Assembly (NCBI RefSeq): GCF_014196195.1
Contig: NZ_JACIDF010000007.1
Span: 62,001 to 126,000 of the forward strand
Direction: 5' to 3'
DNA from: Anoxybacteroides rupiense
GTDB lineage: Bacteria > Bacillota > Bacilli > Bacillales > Anoxybacillaceae
Length of the DNA: 64,000 nt
Positions within the stretch are counted from its first letter, which is position 1. The number at the start of each line of letters is the position of its first letter. Below the pieces are notes generated by a model. The model was not told the origin of the DNA. It searched no databases and saw only the letters and a list, made by a program, of their open reading frames with translations. The position numbers were made by a program, and so were the translations under genes. Shown here piece by piece: positions 27,222 through 35,122 of this stretch.

Positions 27222-28055
27222 ATGGCAAATGAGCTGTTACAGCAGCCGAGATGGCGAATTATTGACCAATCACATTTAGGTCCAATCTTTGATGCAAAGC
27301 AATCATTTGCGATTGATGATACGCTCTGTACAATGGTGGGACAAGGGGTATCAGAAGCGGTTGTCCGTACATGGGTGCATCATGATACGATTGTATTGGG
27401 CATTCAAGATACGAAACTCCCGTATTTGCGTGAAGGGATTTCTTTTTTGCAGGAGCAAGGCTACCGCGTAATGGTTCGCAATTCAGGAGGGCTTGCCGTT
27501 GTGCTAGACGAAGGTGTGCTGAATATTTCGCTGATTTTCTCAGAAACGAAAAAAGCGATTGATATTAATCAAGGCTATGAAGCGATGTGGGCGCTGATTC
27601 AGCAAATGTTTGCTTCCTATGGAGCGATCATCGAAGCGAAAGAAATCGAAGGCTCTTATTGCCCAGGCAGCTACGATTTAAGCATTAACGGCAAAAAATT
27701 TGCCGGTATTTCGCAGCGGCGCGTGCGCGGGGGAGTGGCTGTGCAAATATATATATGCGTTCATGGAAGCGGTTCAGCTCGCGCGGAGCTCATTCGCCAA
27801 TTTTATGAGCGCAGTTTGCAGGGAGCGCCAACAAAATTTATGTATCCGCGCATTGTTCCGGAAACGATGGCATCATTGTCTGAACTGCTGCATGTGCCGC
27901 TGACGATTTCAGATGTGATGCTTCGTTTGCTGCAAACGTTGCGCTCGTTTGGAGCAGAGCTATATTCTTCTGTCTTAACGCAAGAGGAATGGCCGCTATA
28001 TGAACATCATTTGCAGCGGATGATCGAACGGAATGAAAAAACGCTGTCGCAATAA
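27222..28055 (+). CDS. lipL: Octanoyl-[GcvH]:protein N-octanoyltransferase
   Basis: LipL (YwfL) moves octanoyl groups from GcvH to the E2 subunits of 2-oxoacid dehydrogenases during lipoate synthesis. The 277-aa protein has the BPL/LplA/LipB fold: [19 protein letters not shown], the catalytic Cys 147 in [19 protein letters not shown], and [21 protein letters not shown] lies seven bases before the ATG. Its place after pta matches B. subtilis. Confidence 0.92.
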   Translation: MANELLQQPRWRIIDQSHLGPIFDAKQSFAIDDTLCTMVGQGVSEAVVRTWVHHDTIVLGIQDTKLPYLREGISFLQEQGYRVMVRNSGGLAVVLDEGVLNISLIFSETKKAIDINQGYEAMWALIQQMFASYGAIIEAKEIEGSYCPGSYDLSINGKKFAGISQRRVRGGVAVQIYICVHGSGSARAELIRQFYERSLQGAPTKFMYPRIVPETMASLSELLHVPLTISDVMLRLLQTLRSFGAELYSSVLTQEEWPLYEHHLQRMIERNEKTLSQ

Positions 28056-28350
28056 AAGAGCGGTGCTCTGAGAACGGATTGGACAGCGTCACGATCATCA
28101 AAATAGTAGAAACATCAGAGGCATAAAGCCATGGTCATATAGAGATAACGAAAAGATTCCACTTATATCCGATTCAAATATGTATTGTTCTATTTTTTTG
28201 GCCGTACCACCATCGAAATTGGCTTATTTGCAAATGAAAAATATGAATGAATCGAGTGGTATCTATATAATTTAACCATTTTTCACTATTTTTTGTCCAT
28301 TGAAGCCTTTTCACTTTTCATTGATGGCGATTTTCAATCTGAGTATAGTA
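28056..28350. other. Intergenic, nothing recognised
   Basis: About 300 AT-rich bases between convergent lipL and rsfA. The only structure supported is the rsfA terminator at its right end. I see no small gene or RNA motif. Confidence 0.4.
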
Positions 28351-28401
28351 AATAAAAGGTGACCCTCAAAGGAATGCTTTCTCCTTATTGGGGTCACCTT
28401 T
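28350..28401 (-). terminator. rsfA terminator
   Basis: AAAGGTGACCC (28355-28365) pairs perfectly with GGGTCACCTTT (28391-28401), and the inner loop pairs further; TTTTATTTAC follows on the minus strand. Confidence 0.9.
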
Positions 28402-28405
28402 GTCA

Positions 28406-29053
28406 TTATTCGGCGATTTTTTCTAAATTGCCGTTTTTGTCCATTTTGAATTTTAGCATTTGCCGCTCCTCTTCTTCTTGCAAAGTAATTTTTCGAGCGC
28501 GGTTCATAATGCGTAGCATCGTTTCGTATTCTTCACGAATGGTAGAAGATTCTTCTTCTAGTTTCGCAATTTTCGTTTCTAATTCGTCATTTTTAGCTGC
28601 CAGCTCTTCTTTTTCTTGCCGCAGCCGTTCATTTTCACTTTTAAGCGCCTCGGCATTGACGCTAGTCGATTGGAATGATTGCAAAAAGGCAATGACATGA
28701 TCAAGTGTCATCGTTGTTTGCTCAGGAGAATGGGTGATTTCTGTTATTTCTCCCAATTCTTCAAGAGCAGGAACGGGTGGTGTATACAACAATTTTTTGC
28801 GAACAGCTTGATTTTTGCCAAGTAGCCGCTGTCGCTCTTTTCTTTGTTTTTTCGCCAGCTGCAACGCTGTTTCGTAGCGGCTGCGAACGACTGCGTTCCA
28901 GCGGAATCCGCAAGCGGCAGATGTGCGGTTAAGTTTGTCTCCTACTTCCTCAAAAGCATTGAGCTGCGTGCTTCCTTCGCGCACATGGCGCAATACGGTT
29001 TCCGCAAGCAGCAAATCATCTTCTTCTGTCCATGCATCTTGTCGTTGTTTCAT
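28406..29053 (-). CDS. rsfA: RsfA family prespore transcription regulator
   Basis: A 215-aa regulator related to RsfA (YwfN), which tunes sigma-F-dependent transcription in the forespore. The N-terminal Myb/SANT-like DNA-binding domain reads [20 protein letters not shown] and [16 protein letters not shown] long coiled coil (about residues 135-185, rich in Glu, Lys and Leu) follows. AGGAAGTTGAG precedes the start. Position next to lipL and before ywfO matches B. subtilis. Confidence 0.9.
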   Translation of the reverse strand: MKQRQDAWTEEDDLLLAETVLRHVREGSTQLNAFEEVGDKLNRTSAACGFRWNAVVRSRYETALQLAKKQRKERQRLLGKNQAVRKKLLYTPPVPALEELGEITEITHSPEQTTMTLDHVIAFLQSFQSTSVNAEALKSENERLRQEKEELAAKNDELETKIAKLEEESSTIREEYETMLRIMNRARKITLQEEEERQMLKFKMDKNGNLEKIAE

Positions 29054-29635
29054 AATTTCTCAACTTCCTTTCTTAATTATGATCGCTTTATGAAAAAAGA
29101 CAGCTTTGCTTTTAGTAGGAAAGCAAGCTATATGAAGCATCCATGATCCGTATCTGGACGGGCTGCCAGCTGCGGGCGGCTAAATGGATTGGCGTCATGT
29201 CAGGCTGGGCTGTTGGTTAGTAGTAGCATAGACAAAAATAAGAAAGTCTATACAATTTTTTGAGTTTTTGTGAATAAAAAATTGCAAGTTTTACAAGAAA
29301 GATACAAGCTCAATGCCGCCTGAAGGTGATCTCTATATCGACAGAAGCCCATCGCTCTCCTTATAGATAGAGGTGATAAGGAAGGTAGGACATATCACCG
29401 ATTCAAAAGCAGCATTCTATTTTTTTGGAGGAAAGCTGGTTACTCTTTTATGGCGGTTTTTCGAGCCAAGTCGATATCGCCGGTGGAAATAGCTGAACAA
29501 CAGGATTGTTGTTGTTCATTTTTGGTCGATGGAGTTGATTGGAAAATCAATTTACAGTTATATAGCTTGCATTGTGGACGAAGAAGAGGTAGAATACTCG
29601 TTAGCGCAAAAACGTTGGAAAGGATGACGTTCAAA
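29054..29635. other. Intergenic, nothing firmly recognised
   Basis: About 580 bases between divergent rsfA and the DUF1450 gene. A frame open from 29450 into the DUF1450 gene has a Cys-rich, poorly conserved look and no binding site, so I do not annotate it. Promoters for both flanks must lie here. Confidence 0.35.
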
Positions 29636-29863
29636 ATGGCCAACGAGTTTCGGGTGTGCGATGATTGTCAAGCCACTAATTTAAAAACGTTGCTGCCTCG
29701 GCTGAAAAAATTGGATCCAAATGCAACGATTCAAATCGGCTGCCAGTCGTATTGTGGGCCTGGCCGCAAAAAATCGTTCGCTTTTGTCAATAATCGTCCG
29801 ATCTCTGCCGCAAATGAAGATGAATTAATCGAAAAAATTATGCAAAAGCTCAAAAAAGCTTAA
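29636..29863 (+). CDS. DUF1450 (YuzB-like) small protein
   Basis: A 75-aa protein of the DUF1450 family (B. subtilis YuzB type). CDDC near the N-terminus and [22 protein letters not shown] are diagnostic and suggest a thioredoxin-like or metal-binding fold with four conserved Cys. Its function is unknown. ATG 29636 ([11 protein letters not shown]) is used, with GGAAAGGATG upstream; longer in-frame starts add non-conserved residues. Confidence 0.78.
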   Translation: MANEFRVCDDCQATNLKTLLPRLKKLDPNATIQIGCQSYCGPGRKKSFAFVNNRPISAANEDELIEKIMQKLKKA

Positions 29864-30000
29864 AAAATCGCCTTCATTTTTATGAAAGGTGATTTTTTGT
29901 TTCTATTTTTAGGAAATATTAATCATAAAAAATCAAGTATTTTTTTGCATGAGAAAACACCTTATAATAGATTCATGCTATGAATGGAAGAGGGGATTAT

Positions 30001-31302
30001 ATGTCATATCCCGGCGGTCAATTAAGTGAAGAGAAAGTCTTCAAAGACCCTGTTCATCGTTACATACATGTTCGCGATAAGATTATATGGGATTTAATAG
30101 GAACAAAAGAATTTCAACGATTGCGCCGCATTAAGCAGCTAGGCACCACTTACTTAACGTTTCATGGTGCGGAGCACAGCCGTTTTAACCACTCGCTTGG
30201 CGTCTATGAAATTATCCGCCGCATTATTGATGATGTGTTTGTCGGCAGGGAGCATTGGGATCATAGTGAACGGCTGCTTTGTTTATGTGCGGCGTTATTG
30301 CATGATTTAGGTCACGGTCCGTTTTCACACTCATTTGAAAAAGTATTCCACCTCGATCACGAAGATTTCACACAGGCGATTATTTTAGGAGACACGGAAG
30401 TTCATGCGGTTTTAAAAAGAATGGGGGATGACTTTCCACAGAAAGTGGCAGAGGTCATTGCCAAAACGTATCAAAATAAGCTTGTCGTCAGCTTAATTTC
30501 GAGCCAAATTGACGCTGATCGCATGGACTATTTGCTTCGCGATGCCTATTATACAGGCGTCAGCTATGGAAACTTCGATATGGAACGCATTTTGCGCGTC
30601 ATGCGCCCGCGTGAAGATCAGGTCGTCATTAAGCGAAGCGGCATGCATGCAGTTGAAGACTACATTATGAGCCGCTATCAAATGTATTGGCAGGTCTATT
30701 TTCATCCCGTAACACGCAGTGCTGAAGTGATACTGACGAAAATTTTGCATCGGGCGAAAACTTTGCATGAAGAGGGCTATATGTTCCGAACGCATCCGCA
30801 TCACTTCTATTCTCTTTTTACGGGGCAGGTGATGCTGCATGATTACCTTAAACTGGATGAAGCGGTGATTCTGTACTACTTTCAACAATGGCAGGATGAG
30901 AAAGATGAGATTTTGCGGGATTTATGCCGCCGCTTTGTTCATCGCCGTTTATTTAAATATGTGGAATTTAGTCCGACCAATGAGCAAATGAAGAAGCTGA
31001 TGGAGCTGACCGCTTTATTTAAAAAGGCGGGGATTGATCCAGACTATTATTTGGTGGTTGATTCCTCGTCTGATCTTCCATACGACTTTTACCGTCCCGG
31101 GGAAGAAGGGGAACGGTTGCCAATCTATTTGTTAATGCCAAACGGGGAATTTCGTGAGCTGTCAAGGGAATCGGTGCTTGTGGATGCGATTTCTGGCAAG
31201 CGCAGAACCGATCATAAATTGTATTTTCCGGACGATTTTCTGCAGGATTTTTCGACAAAACGTACGACAAAGAAAAAGATTCTTGAAATACTTGAGGGTT
31301 AG
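30001..31302 (+). CDS. ywfO: HD domain phosphohydrolase YwfO
   Basis: A 433-aa HD-superfamily metal-dependent phosphohydrolase, related to dNTP triphosphohydrolases and the same length as B. subtilis YwfO. The HD motifs are GAEHSRFNHSLGVYE, LLHDLGHGPFSHSFE (the HD pair) and SSQIDADRMDYLLRDAYYTG (the late Asp). ATG 30001, five bases after GAAGAGGGG, is preferred over ATG 29980. ywgA follows after 13 bases and probably shares the transcript. TATAAT at 29963-29968 is a candidate -10. Confidence 0.9.
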   Translation: MSYPGGQLSEEKVFKDPVHRYIHVRDKIIWDLIGTKEFQRLRRIKQLGTTYLTFHGAEHSRFNHSLGVYEIIRRIIDDVFVGREHWDHSERLLCLCAALLHDLGHGPFSHSFEKVFHLDHEDFTQAIILGDTEVHAVLKRMGDDFPQKVAEVIAKTYQNKLVVSLISSQIDADRMDYLLRDAYYTGVSYGNFDMERILRVMRPREDQVVIKRSGMHAVEDYIMSRYQMYWQVYFHPVTRSAEVILTKILHRAKTLHEEGYMFRTHPHHFYSLFTGQVMLHDYLKLDEAVILYYFQQWQDEKDEILRDLCRRFVHRRLFKYVEFSPTNEQMKKLMELTALFKKAGIDPDYYLVVDSSSDLPYDFYRPGEEGERLPIYLLMPNGEFRELSRESVLVDAISGKRRTDHKLYFPDDFLQDFSTKRTTKKKILEILEG

Positions 31303-31315
31303 GAGATGACAAGGG

Positions 31316-31828
31316 GTGTTAACAGAACACGCAAAGATTGTAAAGGCATTTGCGGCGGCTGGGGAAATTGTAGGGCGAAAAAAGCTCCAAAAGATGATTT
31401 ATATTGCCAAGAAATTAAATTTCCCTTTTTATGAGAAGTTTGACTTTCATTTTTATGGGCCATATTCAGAGGAATTGACATGGCGCATTGAAGAACTTTG
31501 CAATCTCGGTTTTTTAAACGAAGTAAAAGAGAAAAAAGGAGGCTATTTCCAATATCGCTATACGCTGACGGAAGCGGGAGCGGATTTTTTAAAGCATTAT
31601 GATATTCATATGCCGCATTTAACAGAATGCCTCCAAGATATGAATGAACAAAATTCACGATTTCTTGAGCTTGTGTCTACCATCCTTTATTTTGACAATT
31701 TCAGCAAGGATGCAGTAAAAGAAAAAGTGTTTTTGGTAAAGAGCAAGCAGCGTTATACAGAAGAAGAGATTGAGCAGGCTTATCGATATATTGAGCAATT
31801 GCGTCATAAAACAGAAGCTCCTGTTTGA
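31316..31828 (+). CDS. ywgA: YwgA family protein
   Basis: A 170-aa protein matching YwgA of B. subtilis in family and position (after ywfO). GRKKLQKMIYIAKKLNFPFYEKFDFHFYGPYS is the family hallmark, with a winged-helix-like N-terminal half and a helical C-terminus. Its function is unknown. The start is GTG 31316, with AGGAG ten bases upstream. Confidence 0.85.
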   Translation: MLTEHAKIVKAFAAAGEIVGRKKLQKMIYIAKKLNFPFYEKFDFHFYGPYSEELTWRIEELCNLGFLNEVKEKKGGYFQYRYTLTEAGADFLKHYDIHMPHLTECLQDMNEQNSRFLELVSTILYFDNFSKDAVKEKVFLVKSKQRYTEEEIEQAYRYIEQLRHKTEAPV

Positions 31829-31840
31829 GGGTTTACAGAT

Positions 31841-31901
31841 GGTGGACAAAGTCAACATGGACTTTGCCTACACCTTTTTACATCAGATTGGCTTGAAAAC
31901 G
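31841..31901 (+). repeat. Palindrome family 2, copy 3 with conserved flank
   Basis: GGTGGACAAAGTC...GGACTTTGCCTACACC (31841-31874) is an imperfect version of the palindrome at 21376 and 23891. CAGATTGGCTTGAAAACG (31884-31901) follows, matching the flank of copy 1 at 17 of 18 bases. Confidence 0.65.
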
Positions 31902-32012
31902 CTTGGCAGACAAGGAACGCAGCCGAGTGAGGACGCGAATGGAACAAGAGATGGTCATGAGCGGACGACCGGGGTCCGTGACGCAGGATAAAAGCGTTTG
32001 TTAATGGTTTGA

Positions 32013-32042
32013 GAAGCCCTCTGAGCTGAGGGGCTTCTTTTT
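32013..32042 (+). terminator. Terminator between convergent ywgA and the purine permease
   Basis: GAAGCCCTC pairs with GAGGGGCTTC with one bulge, then TTTTT. Confidence 0.85.
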
Positions 32043-33342
32043 AATGGGGCAAAAATGCGAGCTGGTAGAAAAACAGCACGGCGAAAATATAAACGAGCGG
32101 ATGGACCTCCCGCCACTTCCCGCGTGTTACCTTTAGCAGCGGATACGAGATAAAGCCTAGCGCGATCCCTGTGGCAATACTCGATGTGAGCGGCATACTC
32201 AGGATAATGAGAAACGCCGGGAACGCCTCATCTAATTCATCCCACTGAATGCGAGCAATGCTTCCCATCATTAAACTGCCCACGATAATAAGGGAAGGAG
32301 CCGTAATGGCTGAAATTCCAGAGACAGCGCTGACTAGGGGGGCAAAAAAGGCGGATAGGACAAATAAAATGGCAACCGTCAAAGCTGTCAATCCCGTGCG
32401 TCCGCCTGCTGCTACTCCGGCAGATGATTCAATATAAGCGGATGTTGGGCTGGTACCAAAGATGGCGCCGACAGTTGTCGCGACAGAATCAGCCAACAGG
32501 GCTTGACGAGCGCGCGGCATGGTTTTTCCTTTCATTAAACCAGCTTGCTGCGCTACGCCGATCATTGTGCCAGTTGTATCAAAAATCGTCACAAGCAAAA
32601 AGGAAAAAACAACCGCATATAAACCATATTGCACAACATCGCCAATGGCAGTGAAAGGGTTGGCGATGATGAGTCCTTTAGGAAGCGAAGGCATCGCAGC
32701 AATCCCCTGATCAAATTTGAGCTGTCCCGTAAAATAAGCGACAGCACCCGTGATGATCATGCCAATGAAAAGCGCCCCGTTGACGCGAAGCGACATTAAA
32801 ATAAGGGTAACAGCTAAACCAATAAGCGTCAGCCAAGCAGAAGGGGCGTGTAAATCACCCAGCGCCACTAAATTTTGTGGGTGCGCCTTAATGATTCCTG
32901 TTAAGCGCAAGCCAATAAAAGCAATAAATAGGCCGATTCCAGCCGTAATGCCATGCTTTAAGCTTTCAGGAATCGCTTCAATGAGCTTGTGGCGTAACGG
33001 CGTTAGCGATAAGATAACAAACAAGATTCCTGCTACAAAGACAGAGGAAAACGCGACTTCGTAGGAGATGTTTCCATGCGATCCGACAACGGAATATGTA
33101 AAATAGGCGTTCAGGCCCATGCCTGGCGCGATCGCGATAGGATAATTAGCGAAAAGCGACATCCATAGCGTTCCGACCACAGTGGCAATGATCGTTGCCA
33201 TAAATACTTGTTGAAATGGTACGCCGGCATCTGATAAAATGACCGGATTGACAACAACGATATAGACCATCGTTAAAAATGTCGTGAGCCCAGCGATGAT
33301 TTCTGTTTTTATATTTGTGCGATATTCCGATAGCTTAAACAT
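32041..33342 (-). CDS. NCS2 family purine permease (PbuG/PbuO type)
   Basis: A 433-aa membrane permease with about 12-14 helices of the AzgA-like NCS2 branch that carries hypoxanthine, guanine or adenine. Signatures are GLTTFLTMVYIVVVNPVIL, APGMGLNAYFTY, TIFDTTGTMIGVAQQAGL, FGTSPTSAYIESSAGVAAGGRTG and the Q/E helix region. ATG 33342 after GGAGGTG is used, removing 12 upstream residues. The upstream region lacks a recognisable purine riboswitch but has two PurBox-like sites facing each other. That supports a purine role; guanine/hypoxanthine versus adenine is not settled. Confidence 0.88.
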   Translation of the reverse strand: MFKLSEYRTNIKTEIIAGLTTFLTMVYIVVVNPVILSDAGVPFQQVFMATIIATVVGTLWMSLFANYPIAIAPGMGLNAYFTYSVVGSHGNISYEVAFSSVFVAGILFVILSLTPLRHKLIEAIPESLKHGITAGIGLFIAFIGLRLTGIIKAHPQNLVALGDLHAPSAWLTLIGLAVTLILMSLRVNGALFIGMIITGAVAYFTGQLKFDQGIAAMPSLPKGLIIANPFTAIGDVVQYGLYAVVFSFLLVTIFDTTGTMIGVAQQAGLMKGKTMPRARQALLADSVATTVGAIFGTSPTSAYIESSAGVAAGGRTGLTALTVAILFVLSAFFAPLVSAVSGISAITAPSLIIVGSLMMGSIARIQWDELDEAFPAFLIILSMPLTSSIATGIALGFISYPLLKVTRGKWREVHPLVYIFAVLFFYQLAFLPH

Positions 33343-33353
33343 AGGCACCTCCA

Positions 33354-33412
33354 AAAATACGAACGTTTTATCAAACATATATTATATTATTCGTTTTTTA
33401 TGGGATGTGCAA
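33354..33412 (-). promoter_or_regulatory. Promoter with paired PurBox-like sites
   Basis: On the minus strand, TTGCAC, 17 bases and TAATAT make a promoter. AAAAAACGAATAAT overlaps the -10 and ACGTTCGTATTTT lies downstream in inverted orientation, with 26 bases between CGAA and TTCG. Facing CGAA boxes at this spacing fit the tandem PurBox arrangement bound by PurR in Bacillus. Confidence 0.6.
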
Positions 33413-33417
33413 TAAAA

Positions 33418-33447
33418 AAATAAGGAAGCCGGTCATAGGGCCTCCTC
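33418..33447 (-). terminator. ywhB terminator
   Basis: On the minus strand GAGGCC pairs with GGCTTC (one G-T), followed by CTTATTTTTTTATTG. Confidence 0.7.
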
Positions 33448-33463
33448 CAATCGCTATGTACGT

Positions 33464-33649
33464 TTATTCGTCGCTAAGACGCTTGCCGCCGATAGCGTAA
33501 TGGTTTTTTGACATTTCTTCAATAAACACGACGATTTTTTCTTTTGGCGCTCCTGTCGTTTCGGCGACCGCTTCTGTCACCTTTTCGACAAGCGCTTTTT
33601 TCTGTGCTTCGGTGCGGCCTTCAAGCATTTTTACCGTTACATAAGGCAT
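33464..33649 (-). CDS. ywhB: 4-oxalocrotonate tautomerase family protein YwhB
   Basis: A 61-aa tautomerase subunit. After removal of Met, Pro 1 (MPYVTVKML) is the catalytic base. TEAQKKALVEKVTEAVAETTG and VFIEEMSKNHYAIGGKRLSD match the family, which forms hexamers. The start ATG 33649 follows AGGAGGCGGG. The biological substrate is unknown; B. subtilis YwhB has 2-hydroxymuconate tautomerase activity in vitro. Confidence 0.92.
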   Translation of the reverse strand: MPYVTVKMLEGRTEAQKKALVEKVTEAVAETTGAPKEKIVVFIEEMSKNHYAIGGKRLSDE

Positions 33650-33780
33650 GATTGCCCGCCTCCTTTTTAAGAAAATCACTTTTATTATAGCATCAGCTAG
33701 GGAGTGCATGTGCACTTTTTGTGAGGAATCATGTATACTTAATTTTAGTAAATATTATAGAAAAAAGGAGAAAAGTCAAC

Positions 33781-34446
33781 GTGGACATTTTGCCATACTC
33801 GCTCGGTGAAATCCCTTATGTGCTGATGGCGCTGGCCATTGCTTTTTCAGTTCATGAATTTGCCCATGCTTATGTCGCCTATAAATTTGGCGACCCGACG
33901 GCAAAAAATCAAGGAAGGATGACGCTGTCGCCGTTAGCTCATTTAGATTTGCTGGGGACGCTACTTATTTTTCTTGCCGGTTTCGGTTGGGCGCGCCCTG
34001 TGCCTGTTAATCGGCATCATTTTAAAAATCCGCGTTTAGCCGGCATCCTTGTCTCCATTGCGGGACCGATCAGCAACTTATTGCTGACGGCAATAGGATT
34101 TCTTGTTTGGTACAGCATGATTCGCTTTGGAGTCATGACGATGATTCCTGACTGGTTTGCCGCGGGATTCGATTTATTTTTCCGAATCTTCATCAGTTTA
34201 AATGCGTTGTTATTCGTGTTTAATTTGTTGCCGTTTCCTCCATTGGATGGATACCGGATTATTGAGGATCTTGCGCCTCGCCATGTGCGGGCGAAAATGA
34301 CGCAATGGGAAAACTACGGCGCGCTTATCTTTCTGATCCTCGTGTTGACGCCGCTTGATCGATATACGATCCATCCGATTTTTAATATAGCGGTTCCTTT
34401 TGTGTTGCAGCAGATGCAATCATGGTTTTCATCCATTATTTTTTAA
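33781..34446 (+). CDS. M50 family (site-2-type) membrane metalloprotease
   Basis: An integral membrane zinc protease-like protein of 221 aa with five to six helices (YwhC/rhomboid-like S2P-M50 group). The zinc motif HEFAH and the second-ligand motif NLLPFPPLDG are intact, and GRMTLSPLAHLDLLGTLLI is typical. GTG 33781 is taken as start with AAAAAAGGAG upstream. Substrates are unknown. It lies just before ywhD, as in B. subtilis ywhB-ywhC-ywhD. Confidence 0.88.
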   Translation: MDILPYSLGEIPYVLMALAIAFSVHEFAHAYVAYKFGDPTAKNQGRMTLSPLAHLDLLGTLLIFLAGFGWARPVPVNRHHFKNPRLAGILVSIAGPISNLLLTAIGFLVWYSMIRFGVMTMIPDWFAAGFDLFFRIFISLNALLFVFNLLPFPPLDGYRIIEDLAPRHVRAKMTQWENYGALIFLILVLTPLDRYTIHPIFNIAVPFVLQQMQSWFSSIIF

Positions 34447-34458
34447 AGGGGTGTTTAC

Positions 34459-34968
34459 ATGGAGCAAAAAAAGAAAAACATCGGTTTTAATATTATTAAA
34501 AGTGATCCGACAGCTGGGCATGGCGGATTTGGAGCAGGAGCGCTAAGCTTGGACAACGTATCGCCTGTCATTATCGATGTGGAAGCTGGCGAAGCGTTTG
34601 TTGATATTGGGGCGATGCATGCTCGAAGCGTAGTGGAAAAAGGAATTAAATTTACGCCTAACCGCGATGAAGTACCGAATGGAAAACCTTATTGGCTTGT
34701 GTGGGTGACGATTGATCGAGCAGCCGAGGGGCCTTATTATGCAGGGGTCACTGCGTGTGAAATGACAGTGGATCGCCAAGCGCGTCGCGGATACAAGGTG
34801 CTTCCGGATCATGTCAATAAGCTTGATAAATCGCTGAAGCGGCTCATTCTTATCGACCATATGGACGAACGATCGAAGCGAGTGCTGGCTGACTTTTTAA
34901 AGCAGCATGATCGCGGGATGTGGGATCGCTCTAGCGATGAATTGAAGAATGGATTGGAATTTAAGTAA
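34459..34968 (+). CDS. ywhD: YwhD family protein
   Basis: A 169-aa soluble protein matching YwhD: NIIKSDPTAGHGGFGAGALSLDN, VFVD-like AFVDIGAMHARS and GKPYWLVWVTIDR. Its function is unknown. AAGGGGTG precedes the ATG, 12 bases after the protease gene, so they are probably one transcript. No signal peptide or membrane segment is seen. Confidence 0.85.
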   Translation: MEQKKKNIGFNIIKSDPTAGHGGFGAGALSLDNVSPVIIDVEAGEAFVDIGAMHARSVVEKGIKFTPNRDEVPNGKPYWLVWVTIDRAAEGPYYAGVTACEMTVDRQARRGYKVLPDHVNKLDKSLKRLILIDHMDERSKRVLADFLKQHDRGMWDRSSDELKNGLEFK

Positions 34969-35080
34969 TATTTATCCATATATATGGCTTTTTTGTGAAC
35001 GTATGTAGGCGAGTACTTGAGCTTTTTTTGGAAAAAGAGTAAACTAAATCTACATGCATAACACAATAAAACTAGGACAG

Positions 35081-35120
35081 GAAAACCCTCAAGCAAATGT
35101 CGCTTGAGGGTTTTCTTTTT
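35081..35120 (+). terminator. Bidirectional terminator between ywhD and pbpG
   Basis: GAAAACCCTCAAGC (35081-35094) pairs perfectly with GCTTGAGGGTTTTC (35102-35115), with T runs on both strands. Confidence 0.93.
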
Positions 35121-35122
35121 GC

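Noticed and set aside
29450-29635. An upstream in-frame extension of the DUF1450 gene with a Cys-rich start
   Set aside because: No ribosome binding site, no family similarity, and the conserved protein starts at 29636.
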